This document shows, in pieces, positions 23,006 through 36,372 of a DNA stretch of 64,000 bases. The notes beneath the pieces were generated by a model. That model saw nothing but the letters and a program-made list of their open reading frames with translations, was not told the DNA's origin and ran no database searches. Position numbers and translations under genes: made by a program. The stretch comes from Chamaelirium japonicum (lineage: Eukaryota > Streptophyta > Magnoliopsida > Liliales > Melanthiaceae): assembly GCA_947650365.1 (NCBI GenBank), contig OX393557.1, forward strand, positions 30,249,783-30,313,782, given 5' to 3'. The number at the start of each line of letters is the position of its first letter. Position 1 is the stretch's first letter.

Positions 23006-23428
23006 ATCATCTCCAAGGGGCTTGTCGCTTCCACTCCTTCACCAGAAGTGGAAGCTACAAGGTCATAGCAGCTAGCGGTGCAACTCGAGGTCGGGTTGGT
23101 TCGGGTTTGAGCCAACCCGGAACAGAACCGTATTAGTTCGGATCTACCATATTGAAACCCGAACCAACTCAACTTGGTTATAGATCCCAAACCAACCCAA
23201 CCCAAACTGAGGTCGGGTTAGTTCGGGTCAGTTCTCGGGTTGGTAGTTGGTCTAAAGAAATAATAACCATCAGTCATTTACTAGCAAGCCGAAGGTCTAC
23301 ATTGGGCTTTAGGCTTGAGCCACCCTTGAGTTCTCTTAGTAGTTGGTTCAACGTTAGCAAACAACTAATGTTTACTCGGGTGCTAGTGTGATGTAGCCCA
23401 AAAGTCCAACCCCTGTCATATATATGTT

Positions 23429-24208
23429 GTGGGTGCAAATTTTGGCAAGAAGTCTGCAAACAGCGGGACCCACTGGCCCTGCCTGATGGGCCCACGAAGA
23501 CTGCAGCGGGACCCACCGGCCCTGCCTGGTGGACCCACGAAGACTACAGCGGGACCCACCGGCCCTGCCTGGTGGACCCACGAAGTCTACAGCGGGACCC
23601 CCCGGCTCTACTTGATGGGCCCACGAAGACTATCGCGGGACCCACCGACCCTGCCTAGTGGGCCCAATAGCCTGTGGAATCCCCCAGGAGATGGTAGCGG
23701 GGTCCACCAGTTTTACCTGGAGGATCTCCAGATCCGACAGCAGAAAACCGCCATTTACCACCAGAAAATCCTATAAATAGCAGAGCATTCGAATGTAAAA
23801 GGATCCGATTTCAAATCCAGAGAGAAAGATCAGTGCCATCATCATCTGATATCTGATTTCAAAAATTAGAGCTCTGGAAATTCTAACCCTCTCAATCTTC
23901 AACTCTTCTCGATCTTCTTCTTGTCCTCGAAGAGATTAGAGAGACTTCAGTGACACTCGGTCTGTCGAGGTCACTTTGATCAAAGTGTTAGTAAATTCGG
24001 GTTGCTCCCTATAGCACGGAGACGTAGGCTTCGGCTGAACTCCGAGATCACATCTCTCGCGTCAACTCTCTGATTGCATCTTCCTCTCTGTTAGCATATT
24101 GAAAGCAGCGACTTCAATCAACAGATCGAGCAACGATCTCTTCGACTCGAAACTTTAATTGACTGGTGAGGCGAGGTCTTCGGGTCGGCACGAAGATTTT
24201 CTCCCACA
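23429..24208 (+). repeat. 5' LTR of the Tat-like element
   Basis: It begins TGTGGG and ends CCCACA. A TATA box (TATAAATA) lies at 23772-23779. The first third contains repeated units of about 40 bp with GGGACCCACCGGCCCTGCC. Confidence 0.93.
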
Positions 24209-24228
24209 GTTTGGCGTCGTCTGTGGGA
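24209..24228 (+). other. Primer binding site of the Tat-like element
   Basis: GTTTGGCGTCGTCTGTGGGA follows the 5' LTR directly. The gag-only element at 50344-56781 has the same site with a single base difference. Confidence 0.8.
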
Positions 24229-24372
24229 TCGGACGAGAAGCTGTGTCCGTTCTACAACTACTATTAGATCAGTCAAATAGACAACTGATCGATAGTCAAA
24301 CTTCCTCGCCTTCTCGGTTAAGCAAACAACCGCTCGGACGTCGACATTCTCGTTGCACCCTTCGCTCTCTGA

Positions 24373-26680
24373 ATGGCGAAGACGAAGCACCAGGGTCAAC
24401 CAGAAGGAAGTAACACTCAACAACAAGCTCGTCCTGAGACTCGATCAATGAGTCAAAGGCTCAACTTCGGACAGCCCCTTGCTGTTCCTGAGATGGGGGG
24501 TTCGCTCAGGGAGTGGGAGATCTGTCGATCGACCGATCGCCCATCCCGCACGACAGTCGATTGGGCAAACTGCCCCCGCTCCTGCTGAAGACCCTCCATC
24601 GACCTATCAAATCTCTGCGATCGACTTCCAATTGCTTCAATTGGCAAAGCAGAATGCCACCCTCACTGCTGAGAGGGATGCTCTTAAGAAAGCGGCTTCC
24701 GAGGCTGGGATCGCTCTCCCTATCCCCTCTACAAGTGAGAGGGTCAATCTTCCGCGACATTCAACCCACTCCGAGCAACGGAGATCAATGGGCACTGCTG
24801 CCCTCGAAAGGATTCGTCGCGACCCTACTCCCTCTGCTGCCCCATGGAAGCAGAGTGTTTGGGATCGCCTTGACGATGAGTCCTCCCAATCATCTTCTGG
24901 TCGCAACTGCGATAGGAAGACACCTTCAAAGCTCGATATACCAAGGAAGCATCAAATAAAAGGCGCTCCTTCAAAAAGTAGAGTCTCCCCTTCCATTCCA
25001 CTTCAACGTGGACTTGGATCGGACCTTCGACACCGACTTCAACCGGCAAATACTTCCATGCCTGAGCAGGAGCTTGCGAACTTGCCTCTTGACCCACATC
25101 TAGGTCGAGGACACGGTCGTAGGGACGGGTATTCCTCCGCAGGACCTCTCCATCGAAGTCTCTTCGAGTCAACATTTCCAAGGGGATGGAGAACTCCTAT
25201 CCTCCCCAAATTCAACTGCGTCAAAGGAGATCCGACTCTCCATATACTTGCCTTCAAGCAAGCTTTGACACCGCACGAAGAAGAGAACAATGTGCTTTGT
25301 CACACTTTTGCCGGGAGTCTCGATGAGCCATCACTTGATTGGTATCATAATCTTCGAGCTGGGTCCATCACCCAGTTCGGTATCTTGGCTAACCTTTTCG
25401 TGCAGCATTATCAGCTCAATTTGAAGCCCGAAAAGAAGCTCGACTCCCTTTATCGGCTGAGGATGGGTGCTGATGAGACTCTCCGCAATTTCACCAGGAG
25501 ATTTCACAACGAGCATGCTGCTCTCTCTGGAAGACATCTGGATGATGAAGCCATCATGTTGGCTTTCCAGAACGCCCTCCGCTTCGATCTACACATCTAC
25601 AACGACTTCATTCGCAATCCCCCTCCTTCTCTGGGTTCAATGTTCGATCGAATCCAGAGAGAGATTGAGGTTGAAGATGATCAAGTCGCTCGAAAAGGGC
25701 GAGAGACGAAGCGAAGACCCGCGGAAAGATATGCTCCAAAGTATGTTGCCAAAGCTCACAACGCTGAGGCAGCAGCTCCCCCAGTCAACAAACGGCCAAA
25801 GAATGATGGACGTCGATCTCCTACGAAGACCACTTTCACCGAGTGGAGTCTGCCGGTCGAACAGATCCTCAATCGCATTCAACACGAAGAATTCCTTCGA
25901 AGGCCCAATCCGCTTCAGCCAAACTCAAAATTCATGGCTGACAAAACGGTCTACTGCGACTTCCATCGAAGTCATGGCCATTCCACCGATCGGTGCTATC
26001 GGCTGAAATTCCATCTTGAAGACTTATTGCGAGAAGGCCACCTTCAAGAGTTCGTCAAAGGCGGACAAGATCAACGTCGAGCCTCTGCAAAGGGGAAAGA
26101 AGCATGTTGGATCCATCAAATCTCCTCCAACCGGCAACCTATCTCTGTGAATGCCAACGTCTTTGGTATTCATGGAACATTGCACAATCAAACCTTGACC
26201 GGGAAGGAAGTGGATCGGCAGGTTCGACGCATCTTCCATGTTCGTTCTGCTGCGAACAAGGAGGATACCTGGATCGAGAAGCCTATCGAAGGTTTGACTT
26301 GGCCATCCATTGTTTTCAACGACTCCGATCTTCAAGGAGTCCATACTCCCCATCGAGATCCCCTGGTCTTGAAACTCCTCATCGATGGAAGCACCGTCAA
26401 TCGAATTCTCATCGACACCGGGAGCTCCATCGATATTATGTTCTCAGATTGTTTCAAACGTCTGGGACATAGATACTCTAGCCTCGACGTCGTTCCGACT
26501 GTGATCACTGGCTTCAACGGCGAACAAAGTATCACGGTGGGCGAATCGAGATTCACTCTCGACCTCAGCCGAGAAACTCGAGTCTCGGTGAGGTTTGCAA
26601 TTGTCGAAGGAGTGTCCAGCTACAACGCCATACTTGGGCGACCATTCCTCCACCAGATCAATGCCATCTCCTCTTCTTAG
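24373..26680 (+). other. gag-protease region of the Tat-like element (fossil)
   Basis: The Gag core (about 25150-25700; motifs FNCVKGDPTLHILAFKQAL and DSLYRLRMGADETL) matches plant gypsy retrotransposon gag. A CCHC-like zinc knuckle (CDFHRSHGHSTDRC, about 25960) follows. The aspartic protease motif LIDTGSSIDIM lies near 26410. Gag is closely related to that of the element at 50344-56781. This part belongs to a broken element. Confidence 0.88.
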
Positions 26681-26989
26681 CACCAACTACTCAAATTTGC
26701 AACGGGAGAGGGCATTGTCTGCATACGAGGTGATCAGCAAGCTGGGAGGTCTTGTGAGGCTGCCGCGGCTAAAACAGATCGAAAGATCAATATTGCTCCT
26801 CCAAAGCGGCCACGAGATGAAGCTGGTCCCTCTTCCAAATAGCAATTAAACGAGATTCCACTAACCGAGCCTCCACCAATCGAATGGGAAACCTCACCTT
26901 CAATCGAAGAAATCATCCCTATCAATATCGGAAGTGGAAAGCTATCTCGACAAACATTTATTGGTACCAGTCTTAGCGACGCAGAAGCG

Positions 26990-29900
26990 CAAGACATGGT
27001 ATCCTTTCTTCAATCCAATATTGACGTCTTCGCCTGGTGTTTTGAAGACATGCCTGGGATCAATCCAGATGACGCTTGTCACAGGCTCGCTATCAAAGAA
27101 GAAGTGAAACCAGTCAAGCAAAAGCCACGCACAATCCGACCAGAACTAAAAATTGCCGTTCAAGAAGAGATCAGCAAACTACTCGCAGCAGGCTTCATCC
27201 GTGAAGTAGAGTATCCTACTTGGATCTCTAATATTGTTGCTGTCCCAAAGAAGAACGGAAAGGTCAGAGTGTGCATCGACTTCACCAACCTCAACAAGGC
27301 TTGTCCCAAAGATCCATTCCCCATGCCAAGAATAGATAGACTCGTCGATGCCACTGCTGGCCACGAGCTATTGTCTTTTATGGATGGATACTCTGGGTAC
27401 AACCAAATTCCACTTCACGCTGATGATCAAGAGAAGACATGTTTTGTGACTAGCCGGGGTCTTTACTGCTATAATGTAATGCCATTCGGCCTCAAAAATG
27501 TTGGTTCCACTTATCAAAGGTTAGTCACAAAGATGTTCGAAGATCAGATCGGTCGCAATGTCGAAGTATACGTCGACGATCTCCTCACCAAGAGCTTCAT
27601 TCGAGGAAACCATCTATCCGACCTGGCGGAAACCTTTCAAATCCTTTGAAAGTACCGTATGAAGCTCAATCCGGCCAAGTGCGCTTTCGGAGTTCAATCT
27701 GGCAAATTCCTGGGTCATCTTGTGACCAGGAGGGGCATTGAAGCCAATCCCGACCAAATTCGAGCCATCCTCGACATGCCATCACCTACTAATCAGAAGG
27801 AAGTGCAACGTCTCACTGGTAGACTTGCCGCCCTCAATCGGTTCATCTCAAAGTCTTCCGATAAATGTAAGCCTGTTTTCGACAAACTATGAAAGGCGGA
27901 TACTTCAGGGTGGAGTTCAACTTGCGAAGAAGCTTTTCAAGGCATCAAGAAATATCTGGTGCAAGCTCCTATCCTGAAGGCTCGTCTTCCCAAAGAAGAT
28001 TTATGGCTCTATCTCGCCGTGACCGATCAAGCAATCAGTGCGGTCCTAGTCAGCAGAAGAGAAGGTATCGAGCATCCAGTCTACTACATCAGCCATACTC
28101 TTCTTCCGGCTGAGACTCGTTACTCAAAAACTGAGGTCATCCTGGCCTTGCTCACTGCATCACGTCGCCTCCAACCCTACTTCGTCTCTCATCAGATTAC
28201 TGTCATTTCAGAACACACACTCAAAGATATTGTTGACAAAGCTGGTCGAGCTGGTCGAATGACTAAATGAGTGATCGAAATGAGTGCTCTAGGGATTCAA
28301 TTCGAATCTCGCACTTCCATCAAAGGTCAAGTTATTGCTGATTTTCTAGCTGACTTTCCAGTCGAAGACCCCATCACTTGGGAAGAAGACGTCGATATGC
28401 GCCTAGAAGATGAAGCTGATCCTCCGTTCAGTCTTGCAACAAAAACCGATCCAAGCCTCGAAGCAATCGCCACAACTCCTCCATGGAAACTTTACACTGA
28501 TAGAGCTTCAAGTGCGATCGGTTCGGGAACTGGGATAGTCTTGGTATCCCCCGAACTTGATCATCTCCAGAAGGCCACTCTCCTCGGGTTCAATACCACC
28601 AACAACGAAGCCGAATACGAAGCACTCATTTCCGGACTCGAAATGGCTGAATCCCTGGGGGTAGATCGAATCATCGTCTACAGCGATTCCCAGCTGATCA
28701 TAAGGCAAATCAATGGAGAATACACAGCTCGAGAAGAAAGAATGCAACTCTACTTGACTTTAGTACGACGTCTTCAACAATGTTTTACTAATACTGAATT
28801 CGTTCAAATTCCAAGAGCAGAGAATCGTGAAGCAGATGCCTTAGCCAACGCTGCCTCAGTTCTTGGCGATTCGCTTGGAGGAAGACAAATACAAATTGAT
28901 TATCAAGAAGTGCCCAAGACCATCCCCGATCAACAAATCCTTACTACCACAAAAAGATCTGGGGGTGGAGATCAACTGACATTGAACCTCACTACTGCAA
29001 GTGAGTTTGAGGATTGGAGACTACCAATTCTTAACTTCTTCAAGCACGGTGAAGTACCAGAAGATCCCAATCAAGCCCGAAGACTTCAAAGGAAGCTTCA
29101 ATGCTATACCATTCAAGGAGAAGATCTATACTTCAAATCTCACAACGGGGTGATGCTCAAGTGTATTGGTCTCGAACAAGCAAAGGCAATCCTGATTGAT
29201 ATCCACTCTGGAGCTTGTGGAAATCATTCGGGAGGAAGATCTCTTGAAGCCAAGACGAAGCTACAAGGTTACTACTGGCCAACAATGGCAAGGGATGCTC
29301 AGCAAGTTATTCAAAGATGCGAGCCATGCCAACGACACGCTCGAGCTATCCATCTCCCTGCAGATGAGCTTCACCAATTGTCGAGTCCGTGGCCTTTCCA
29401 TCAATGGGGGTTGGATTTCTTGGGTCCCTTCCCACCAACTCCAAGCAAGAAGAAATATCTACTGCTGGCCACGGATTACTTCACCAAATGGGTTGAAGCT
29501 ATGCCACTCTTCCGAGAGACCGATGGTGAAGTGATCAAATTCATTCGGCACAACATCTTCTCAAGATTTGGTACACCTCAAGCTCTTGTTGCTGATAATG
29601 GAGCTCAATTCGACTCTGACAAATTCCGTGAGTTCTGTCTGAACAACGGAATCAAGCTCTTCTACTCAACTCTAAGATACCCTCAATGCAATGGTCAAGC
29701 TGAAGCCTCCAATAGAGCTATTCTCGGTATACTCAAGAAGAAGCTCAACGACAAGAAAGGATCATGGGAACAAGTCCTACCTGAAGTTCTTTGGGGATAT
29801 CGCATGACTCCAAGAAGATCCACAGGGTTCTCACCTTTCCGTTTGATGTACGGATCGGAAGCAGTACTCCCGACAGAGAATATATCGAATACTTTGAAGA

Positions 29901-30250
29901 CCAGGGCAGTTGAAGAAGGGATCAATAAAGAGCTTCGAGTCAATGATCTAGACTTCTCTGAAAAACTACGAGACCAAGCCTCCCTTCGTGTGGCCAAGTA
30001 TCAGCAGAAGATCAAACGAGCCTATGATGAGAAGGTCTACAAGAGACAGTTCCCAGTGGGCAGCCTAGTTCTCAGAGCAGTCTTCTACAATACGAAGGAA
30101 CACATCAGTGGGAAGCTTGCTCCCAACTGGGAAGGTCCATATATTGTCGAATCAGTGGGAGGTAAAGGCTCTTATCGATTGATCTCACCAGAAGGAGATA
30201 GATTGCCACGAGCTTGGAATTCTAGACACCTCAAACTGTTCTATCCATGA
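26990..30250 (+). other. pol region of the Tat-like element (fossil)
   Basis: Domains in order: reverse transcriptase (about 27000-27650, with VCIDFTNLNKACPKDPFP and the catalytic YVDD motif); its RNase H (about 27950-28270); a second, archaeal-type RNase H (about 28480-28830, NNEAEYEALISGLEMA), which is characteristic of Tat elements; and integrase (about 29190-30000), with an HHCC zinc finger (CEPCQRH) and the DDE core. The region is interrupted at a few places. Confidence 0.9.
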
Positions 30251-30859
30251 TGTAAATTCCATGATGAATAAAGATCTTTTTCAACTATTCAAATGTTCTA
30301 GTTCTGCAGCAATTCCAAATTATCCATATTCAAGTTACAAGGTCTTTTAACAAGTTTGGGTGCTTGAGTTGCGACTCAACCCCTTACGGGCAAATGTTAA
30401 AACGATTTCAGGTTGTCATTCAAAGCAACCTTCAAGTCACTAGTCGGTTTAACAGGTTGGGGAGTTTGTGTTGCGACACTACCCCTTACTTACAAATGTT
30501 AACTGACCTTCAATTTCAATATTCAATTTCAATCAATTTCGACATTGTCTAACAGGTTTGGGTGCTTGAGTTGCGACTCAACCCCTCACATACGAGTGTT
30601 ACACGAATTCAAATTCAATTTTTAAGTTACAACAAGTTTGGGTAATCGAGTTGCGACTCGACCCCTTACATTCAAGAGATTGTATCCATTCCACATTCCA
30701 ATGCTACCCAGAACATGATATTCAAAGACAATCAAGAGACATCCAATTCTCAAACACCAAAAAGATCTCTATTATTATCAAAAATTTGCCAAATACAAGA
30801 GTGAGCTTTTACATATCACGATTCTACAGGGGCAACAACAAAAAAGAAGATAGAAGATC
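30251..30859. other. Spacer after pol with short repeats
   Basis: A motif GGTTTGGGTGCTTGAGTTGC, followed by GACTCAACCCCT, recurs about four times at 60-110 bp intervals (about 30355-30665). It looks like a small repeat cluster between pol and the antisense region. No coding sequence. Confidence 0.6.
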
Positions 30860-33680
30860 TCAAGGCTTAGCCACACTAGGAGCGCGCGACTTCTCTCCTT
30901 CGGATCCACCTCGAGCTTTACTCGCCACGGAAGCCTTAGAAGATCGGACGCTGCTAGCGTGGACCCTGAGTGCCTCCACCGCCTTCTCAGCCGTCTCTCT
31001 ATAGCTCGCGCATTCACCTCGCATGTGCTCTAACTCTTTCTTGAGAGCCTCTTCTTTGGCAGCAAAGGCATTGCTCTGGGCAGCAAGCTGCTCCTTCAGC
31101 TCTTTATTTTCAGCTGCGCGATCACAGGACAAGGTCTCTACCCTGGAGAGCCGAGTCTTCAGAGACTCGAGCTCGTGACCCCGAGCCTCATAACCTTCCT
31201 GCCGCGTCTTGCTCTCCAGCTTCTCCTTACGAAGATCCTCGATCTTGGCCTTGAGAGACTCTTTCTTCGAATGCAGCACCTCCCTCAGCTTGTCTCTCTC
31301 CTCGTGGACAGCTTCCAATTCAGCCGTTAGGCGAGAGACTTCAGCTGAAGCCTCTCACTCCCCGTACTTCTTGAAAAGCTTCGTGCCGAATTTCAGAACT
31401 GCTGAGTTCTGCGAACAAACAAGAAATGATATAAGTATATCGGAGGATTCAATTCAAAAGACAGTTCAAGCTGGTGCACTTACCACCACTTCGAGCCTAT
31501 GAAAGGCTTCCTCGATCGGGGCCCCCGGAAGGTTGTAGAGCTTCCGGATCACGGGAGTTGGGTGGTTGATGTCAACCTCACCCAAATCTTTCAAAAATGA
31601 AGCCATGCCAGCAGGTGCACCTACAATCAAACAAAAGTTCAAAAAGAGTTAGAATATTTTCAAACTTCGAAGGCAGTATGATCAGAAGTAGAATCCAATG
31701 AGGATACCTGAGACATCGACCTGAGGAGCCTTTTCCTTCCCACGGTCAGAGCCCTTACCCTTGGAGGTAGATTTCTCCTTAGCGGGGGTTGGCTTCGGCT
31801 GAGATGGGGGAGTCCCATCCCCCACTCGGCTTCCTCTCTCCATGTGTGCGGGAGATGGAATACCCCTAGGAGGGGAGATTTCCCCTTCATCTTGTTGTCC
31901 AGGCGACTGCTGCATCCCGGCCACAATCGCCGCCATCTCATCTGCCAAAGATCGCGACGGAGGAGGTGGCTGTTCAACCTCCAGGCCTCCACTTGTGGTC
32001 ACGCCCTCGAGGCGGAGAGCGTCTGGAGGAATTTGGGCGAGAGGCGTGGGGTTGCTTCCAACCCCACCACTCCCAGAGAACTTAATCTTGAAGCGCACTG
32101 GACGCTTCTTTAAATCTTCAAAATGATAGGCGGGTTGCACCTTCTTACCGTCACCCTCTGCATCCATCACAACCTCCATTCGACGGGCCTTAACCTCGTC
32201 AATAGGGATAGGTTCTGAATCTTCCTCTCCTTCTTCACCACCAGTGGGGGTGGGAGGAATCTCTTCCTCACCACCCCCCTGTCCTTTGTCGCCATCAGTG
32301 GGGGTGGGAGGAATGTCATCCCCACCACCCCCATCTTCACCACCTTCATCTCCATTTCCTCCTTCGCTGCTGCCACTGCTGTCATCAGCATCATCATCTC
32401 CCTCATCCTCTTCACCTCCACCTTCTTCCTCTCTCTCTTCTTCCTCTTCTTCTTCTTTCCCCTTTTTCTCTTCTTCTTTCTACTTCTCCTCCTCGACAGA
32501 GACTTTCCTCTTCTTCTTTGTCTGGCCTTGGCGACGTATCACCAATTTCTCCTCTGTGGGCAAACTGCGCCTGGCTCCGTATGCCTTTTTCTCGGTCCGA
32601 ATGTTTCTAATGATCTTGCCCGACTGAGGATCCTCCTCATAGTCGGAATACAAGACATCGTTATCTTCATAACGAGTCTTCGATCAATAGAGGAGGTTGG
32701 CATTGCCATGTCGAACTGGGCAATTTGAGAATTGCTTCCATGATCGAGTCCCACATGTCAGCTCCAGGAAGAGATTGTCAATAGCCCCTACTCGCTCCGA
32801 AGACCATGAGAGAGCTCCTCCTGTGCAGTACATATCTATCTTTTTGTGCACCTTGAGCCGAGGAGTCTCAGGTACCGAGAGAGGAGTCCATGCACCGGAA
32901 ACCAATAACGGCCAGTCGGTGTAAAGCTTGTCAGAGCCAATGGTGTCGATGATCGGGCGAAGAGCGGATACACCAGTCAGATTGTAGAATGGGCTATCCT
33001 TCCTTGAAGCCCACTTATAGTGGTAGAAGAAATAGCCCAACTCTATCCTTGCAAACTCGCCCTCGGGAAGGCTGGAGTAACACTCCCTCAATTCATCTTG
33101 GAAGTCAGACTCCACGCGGCAGAAAGCGTATATGATTCTCCACGCATTTCCAGTAATCTGCCCAGGGCAAAGACCCGAGGTGTTCAGAAGCCTTGCGGCG
33201 AACGGCGGCAGTGGGAGGCGCAGTCCATAGTTCAACTGACCTATGGTAACTATCGTCCCCATCACCTGCTCCTTGCTCGTATACGTGATGAAGATTGTCC
33301 GCCTGTCGATGCCAAAAGCGGATAGAACTCCCGCAAGCGCTGGTCGGGATTTCCCCTCCGTAAAACAAGCTAGCAGCTTCTGCAATTTCTCTCTCTTCGA
33401 ATCAGTGAGTTGACCACCAGTATTGTACCCAAACTCCGGTTCCGCCGACAAAGGCAACTGCGGGCAGAGAACAGACCTCGCTTTGGGGATGTGCTCCGGA
33501 CGGGAGGGTGCAGAAGCAAACCCCACTCCCTGGTGCCTCTTGCCCAATTGACCAAGCTCGATCAACTCGGCCCTGCCTTTGCCACGGCCCTTCGAGACAG
33601 ATGAGACTTCAGCAATTTCCTTCCCTTTCCTCTTGGAAGGAACTGCACTCTTCTTCAAATTGCCGGAAGACGCCATTTGA
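30860..33680 (-). other. Antisense coding region of the Tat-like element (fossil)
   Basis: Minus-strand open stretches run opposite to gag-pol. The first (33680-32684) has a globular domain (GQITGNAWRIIYAFCRVESD) like the putative gypsy-type transposon proteins found antisense in plant Tat elements. Further along are an acidic Glu/Asp/Gly-rich stretch (about 32250-32500), a Pro/Ser/Lys-rich stretch (about 31690-32100) and a predicted coiled coil of about 150 residues (30860-31318). These are probably exons of one spliced antisense gene, as known in Tat relatives. Function unknown. Part of a broken element. Confidence 0.75.
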
Positions 33681-34050
33681 CCGATCGAAAGGAGGCAAAG
33701 AACAGAGAGCAAGGAAACGAGAGAAAAAATTCTGGACTTCGAAAAAATTCTGAAAGCGTGAGGCAAAAATAACAGCCAGGAAAAACTTATATACCCAGGG
33801 TAAACAGGCGCGCAGATCGAAGAGACACGTGGCATCACCTGGGCAAATCGCGTGTTTTTACCAGGGACACGTGGCGTCAATCCATTGCAAGCGCAAGACC
33901 AGGTGAACAGGCGGGGCCAGCCGAAATGTCGAACCGGCTGGACCATCGGTTCAAGCTAACCACCGGGTCAGAAGACTCACCGGTCCATCAGGCCCACCGG
34001 TTCGCAGCAGAATATTCCACTTCAAATTTTTGCACTAAGTATTGTCCAAT

Positions 34051-36260
34051 AACCTTGACCGGCTGAATTTAACCGATCGGTCAAATTCAACCGATCAGTC
34101 GATTTCCCACTGGATCGGTCAAAAAACTATGTATTTTTTGACCGATCACTCCAACCTTGACCGGCTGAATTTAACCGATCGGTCAAAATTGACCGATCGG
34201 TCAAATTCAACCGATCAGTCGATTTCCTACTGGATCGGTCAAAAAACTATGTTTTTTGACCGATCACTCCAACCTTGACCGGCTGAATTTAACCGATCGG
34301 TCAAAATTGACCGATCGGTCAAATTCAACCGATCAGTCGATTTCCCACTGGATCGGTCAAAAAACTATGTTTTTTGACCGATCACTCCAACCTTGACCGA
34401 CTGAATTTAACCGATCGGTCAAAATTGACCGATCGGTCAAATTCAACCGATCAGTCGATTTCCCACTAGATCGGTCAAAAAACTATGTTTTTTTTGACCG
34501 ATCACTCCAACCTTGACCGGCTGAATTTAACCGATCGATCAAAATTGACCGATCAGTAAAATTCAACCGATCAGTCGATTTTCTACTGGATCGGTCAAAA
34601 AACTATGTTTTTTGACCGATCACTCCAACCTTGACTGGCTGAATTTAACCGATCGGTCAAAATTGACCGATCGGTCAAATTCAACCGATCAGTCGATTTC
34701 CCACTGGATCGGTCAAAAAACTATGTTTTTTGACCGATCACTCCAACCTTGACCGGCTGAATTTAACCGATCAGTCGATTTCCCACTGGATCGGTCAAAA
34801 AACTATGTTTTTTGACCGATCACTCCAACCTTGACCGGCTGAATTTAACCGATCGGTCAAAATTGACCGATCGGTCAAATTCAACCGATCAGTCGATTTC
34901 CTACTGGATCGGTCAAAAAACTATGTTTTTTGACCGATCACTCCAACCTTGACCGGCTGAATTTAACCGATCGGTTAAAATTGACCGATCGGTCAAATTC
35001 AACCGATCAGTATATTTCCCACTGGATCGGTCAAAAAACTATGTTTTTTGACCGATCACTCCAACCTTGACCGGCTAAATTTAACCGATCGGTCAAAATT
35101 GACCGATCGGTCAAATTCAACCGATCAGTCGATTTTCCACTGGATTGGTCAAAAAACTATGTTTTTTGACCGATCACTCCAACCTTGACCGGCTGAATTT
35201 AACCGATCGGTCAAAATTGACCGATCGGTCAAATTCAACCGATCAGTCGATTTCCTACTGGATCGGTCAAAAAAACTATGTTTTTTGACCGATCACTCCA
35301 ACCTTGACCGGCTGAATTTAACAGATCGGTCAAAATTGACCGATCGGTCAAATTCAATCGATCAGTCGATTTCCCACAGGATCGATCAAAAAACACCGAT
35401 CACTCCAACCTTGACCGGCTGAATTTAACCGATCGGTCAAAATTGACCGATCAGTCAAATTTAACCGATCAGTCGATTTCCTATTGGATCGGTCAAAAAA
35501 CTATGTTTTTTGACCGATCACTCCAACCTTGATCGGTTGAATTTAACCGATCGGTCAAAATTGACCGATCGATCAAATTCAACCGATCAGTCGATTTCCT
35601 ACTGGATCGGTCAAAAAACTATGTTTTTTGATCGATCACTCCAACCTTGACCGGCTGAATTTAACCGATCGGTCAAAATTGATCGATCGGTCAAATTCAA
35701 CCGATCAGTCGATTTTCTGCTGGATCGGTCAAAAAACTATGTTTTTTGACCGATCACTCCAACCTTGACCGGCTGAATTTAACCGATCGGTCAAAATTGA
35801 CCGATCGGTCAAATTCAACCGATCAGTCGATTTCCTACTGGATCGGTCAAAAAACTATGTTTTTTGACCGATCACTCCAACCTTGACCGGCTGAATTTAA
35901 CCGATCGGTCAAATTCAACCGATCAGTCGATTTCCTACTGGATCGGTCAAAAAACTATGTTTTTTGACCGATCACTCCAACCTTGACCGGCTGAATTTAA
36001 CCGATCGGTCAAAATTGACCGATCGGTCAAATTCAATCGATCAGTCGATTTCCTACTGGATCGGTCAAAAAACTATGTTTTTTGACCGATCACTCCAATC
36101 TTGACTAGTTGAATTTAACCGATCGGTCAAAATTGACCGATCGGTCAAGTTTGACCGATCGGTCAATTTTGACCGATCGGTCAAGTTTTATCGATCGATC
36201 AAGTTTTACCGATCGGTCAATTTTGACCGATCGGTCAAGTTTGACCGATCAGTCTATTTT
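34051..36260 (+). repeat. 118-bp tandem array with palindromic subunits
   Basis: About 18 to 19 copies begin AACCTTGACCGGCTGAATTT. Most are exactly 118 bp long; shorter ones are 100 to 107 bp and one is 82 bp. The 100- and 82-bp variants differ by one and two copies of an 18-bp subunit built on the palindrome TTGACCGATCGGTCAA. The last 150 bp degenerate into runs of this subunit alone. The array sits between the antisense region and the polypurine tract of the Tat-like element. Confidence 0.95.
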
Positions 36261-36360
36261 TGACACTAACATTCGACAGAGCTCCTCTGCGTGTGTGGCA
36301 GGGGGTCGTTAGCTTTGCACCACGAATCCAAGCCAGCCAAGGTGGACTCTTAGCTAACTT

Positions 36361-36372
36361 GGAGGGGGTAAC
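36361..36372 (+). other. Polypurine tract of the Tat-like element
   Basis: GGAGGGGGTAAC directly precedes the 3' LTR. The same tract, on the other strand, is found in the gag-only element next to 50934. Confidence 0.8.

Noticed and set aside
34051-36260. CRISPR-like array
   Set aside because: The units are head-to-tail full repeats with no unique spacers, in a plant retrotransposon.
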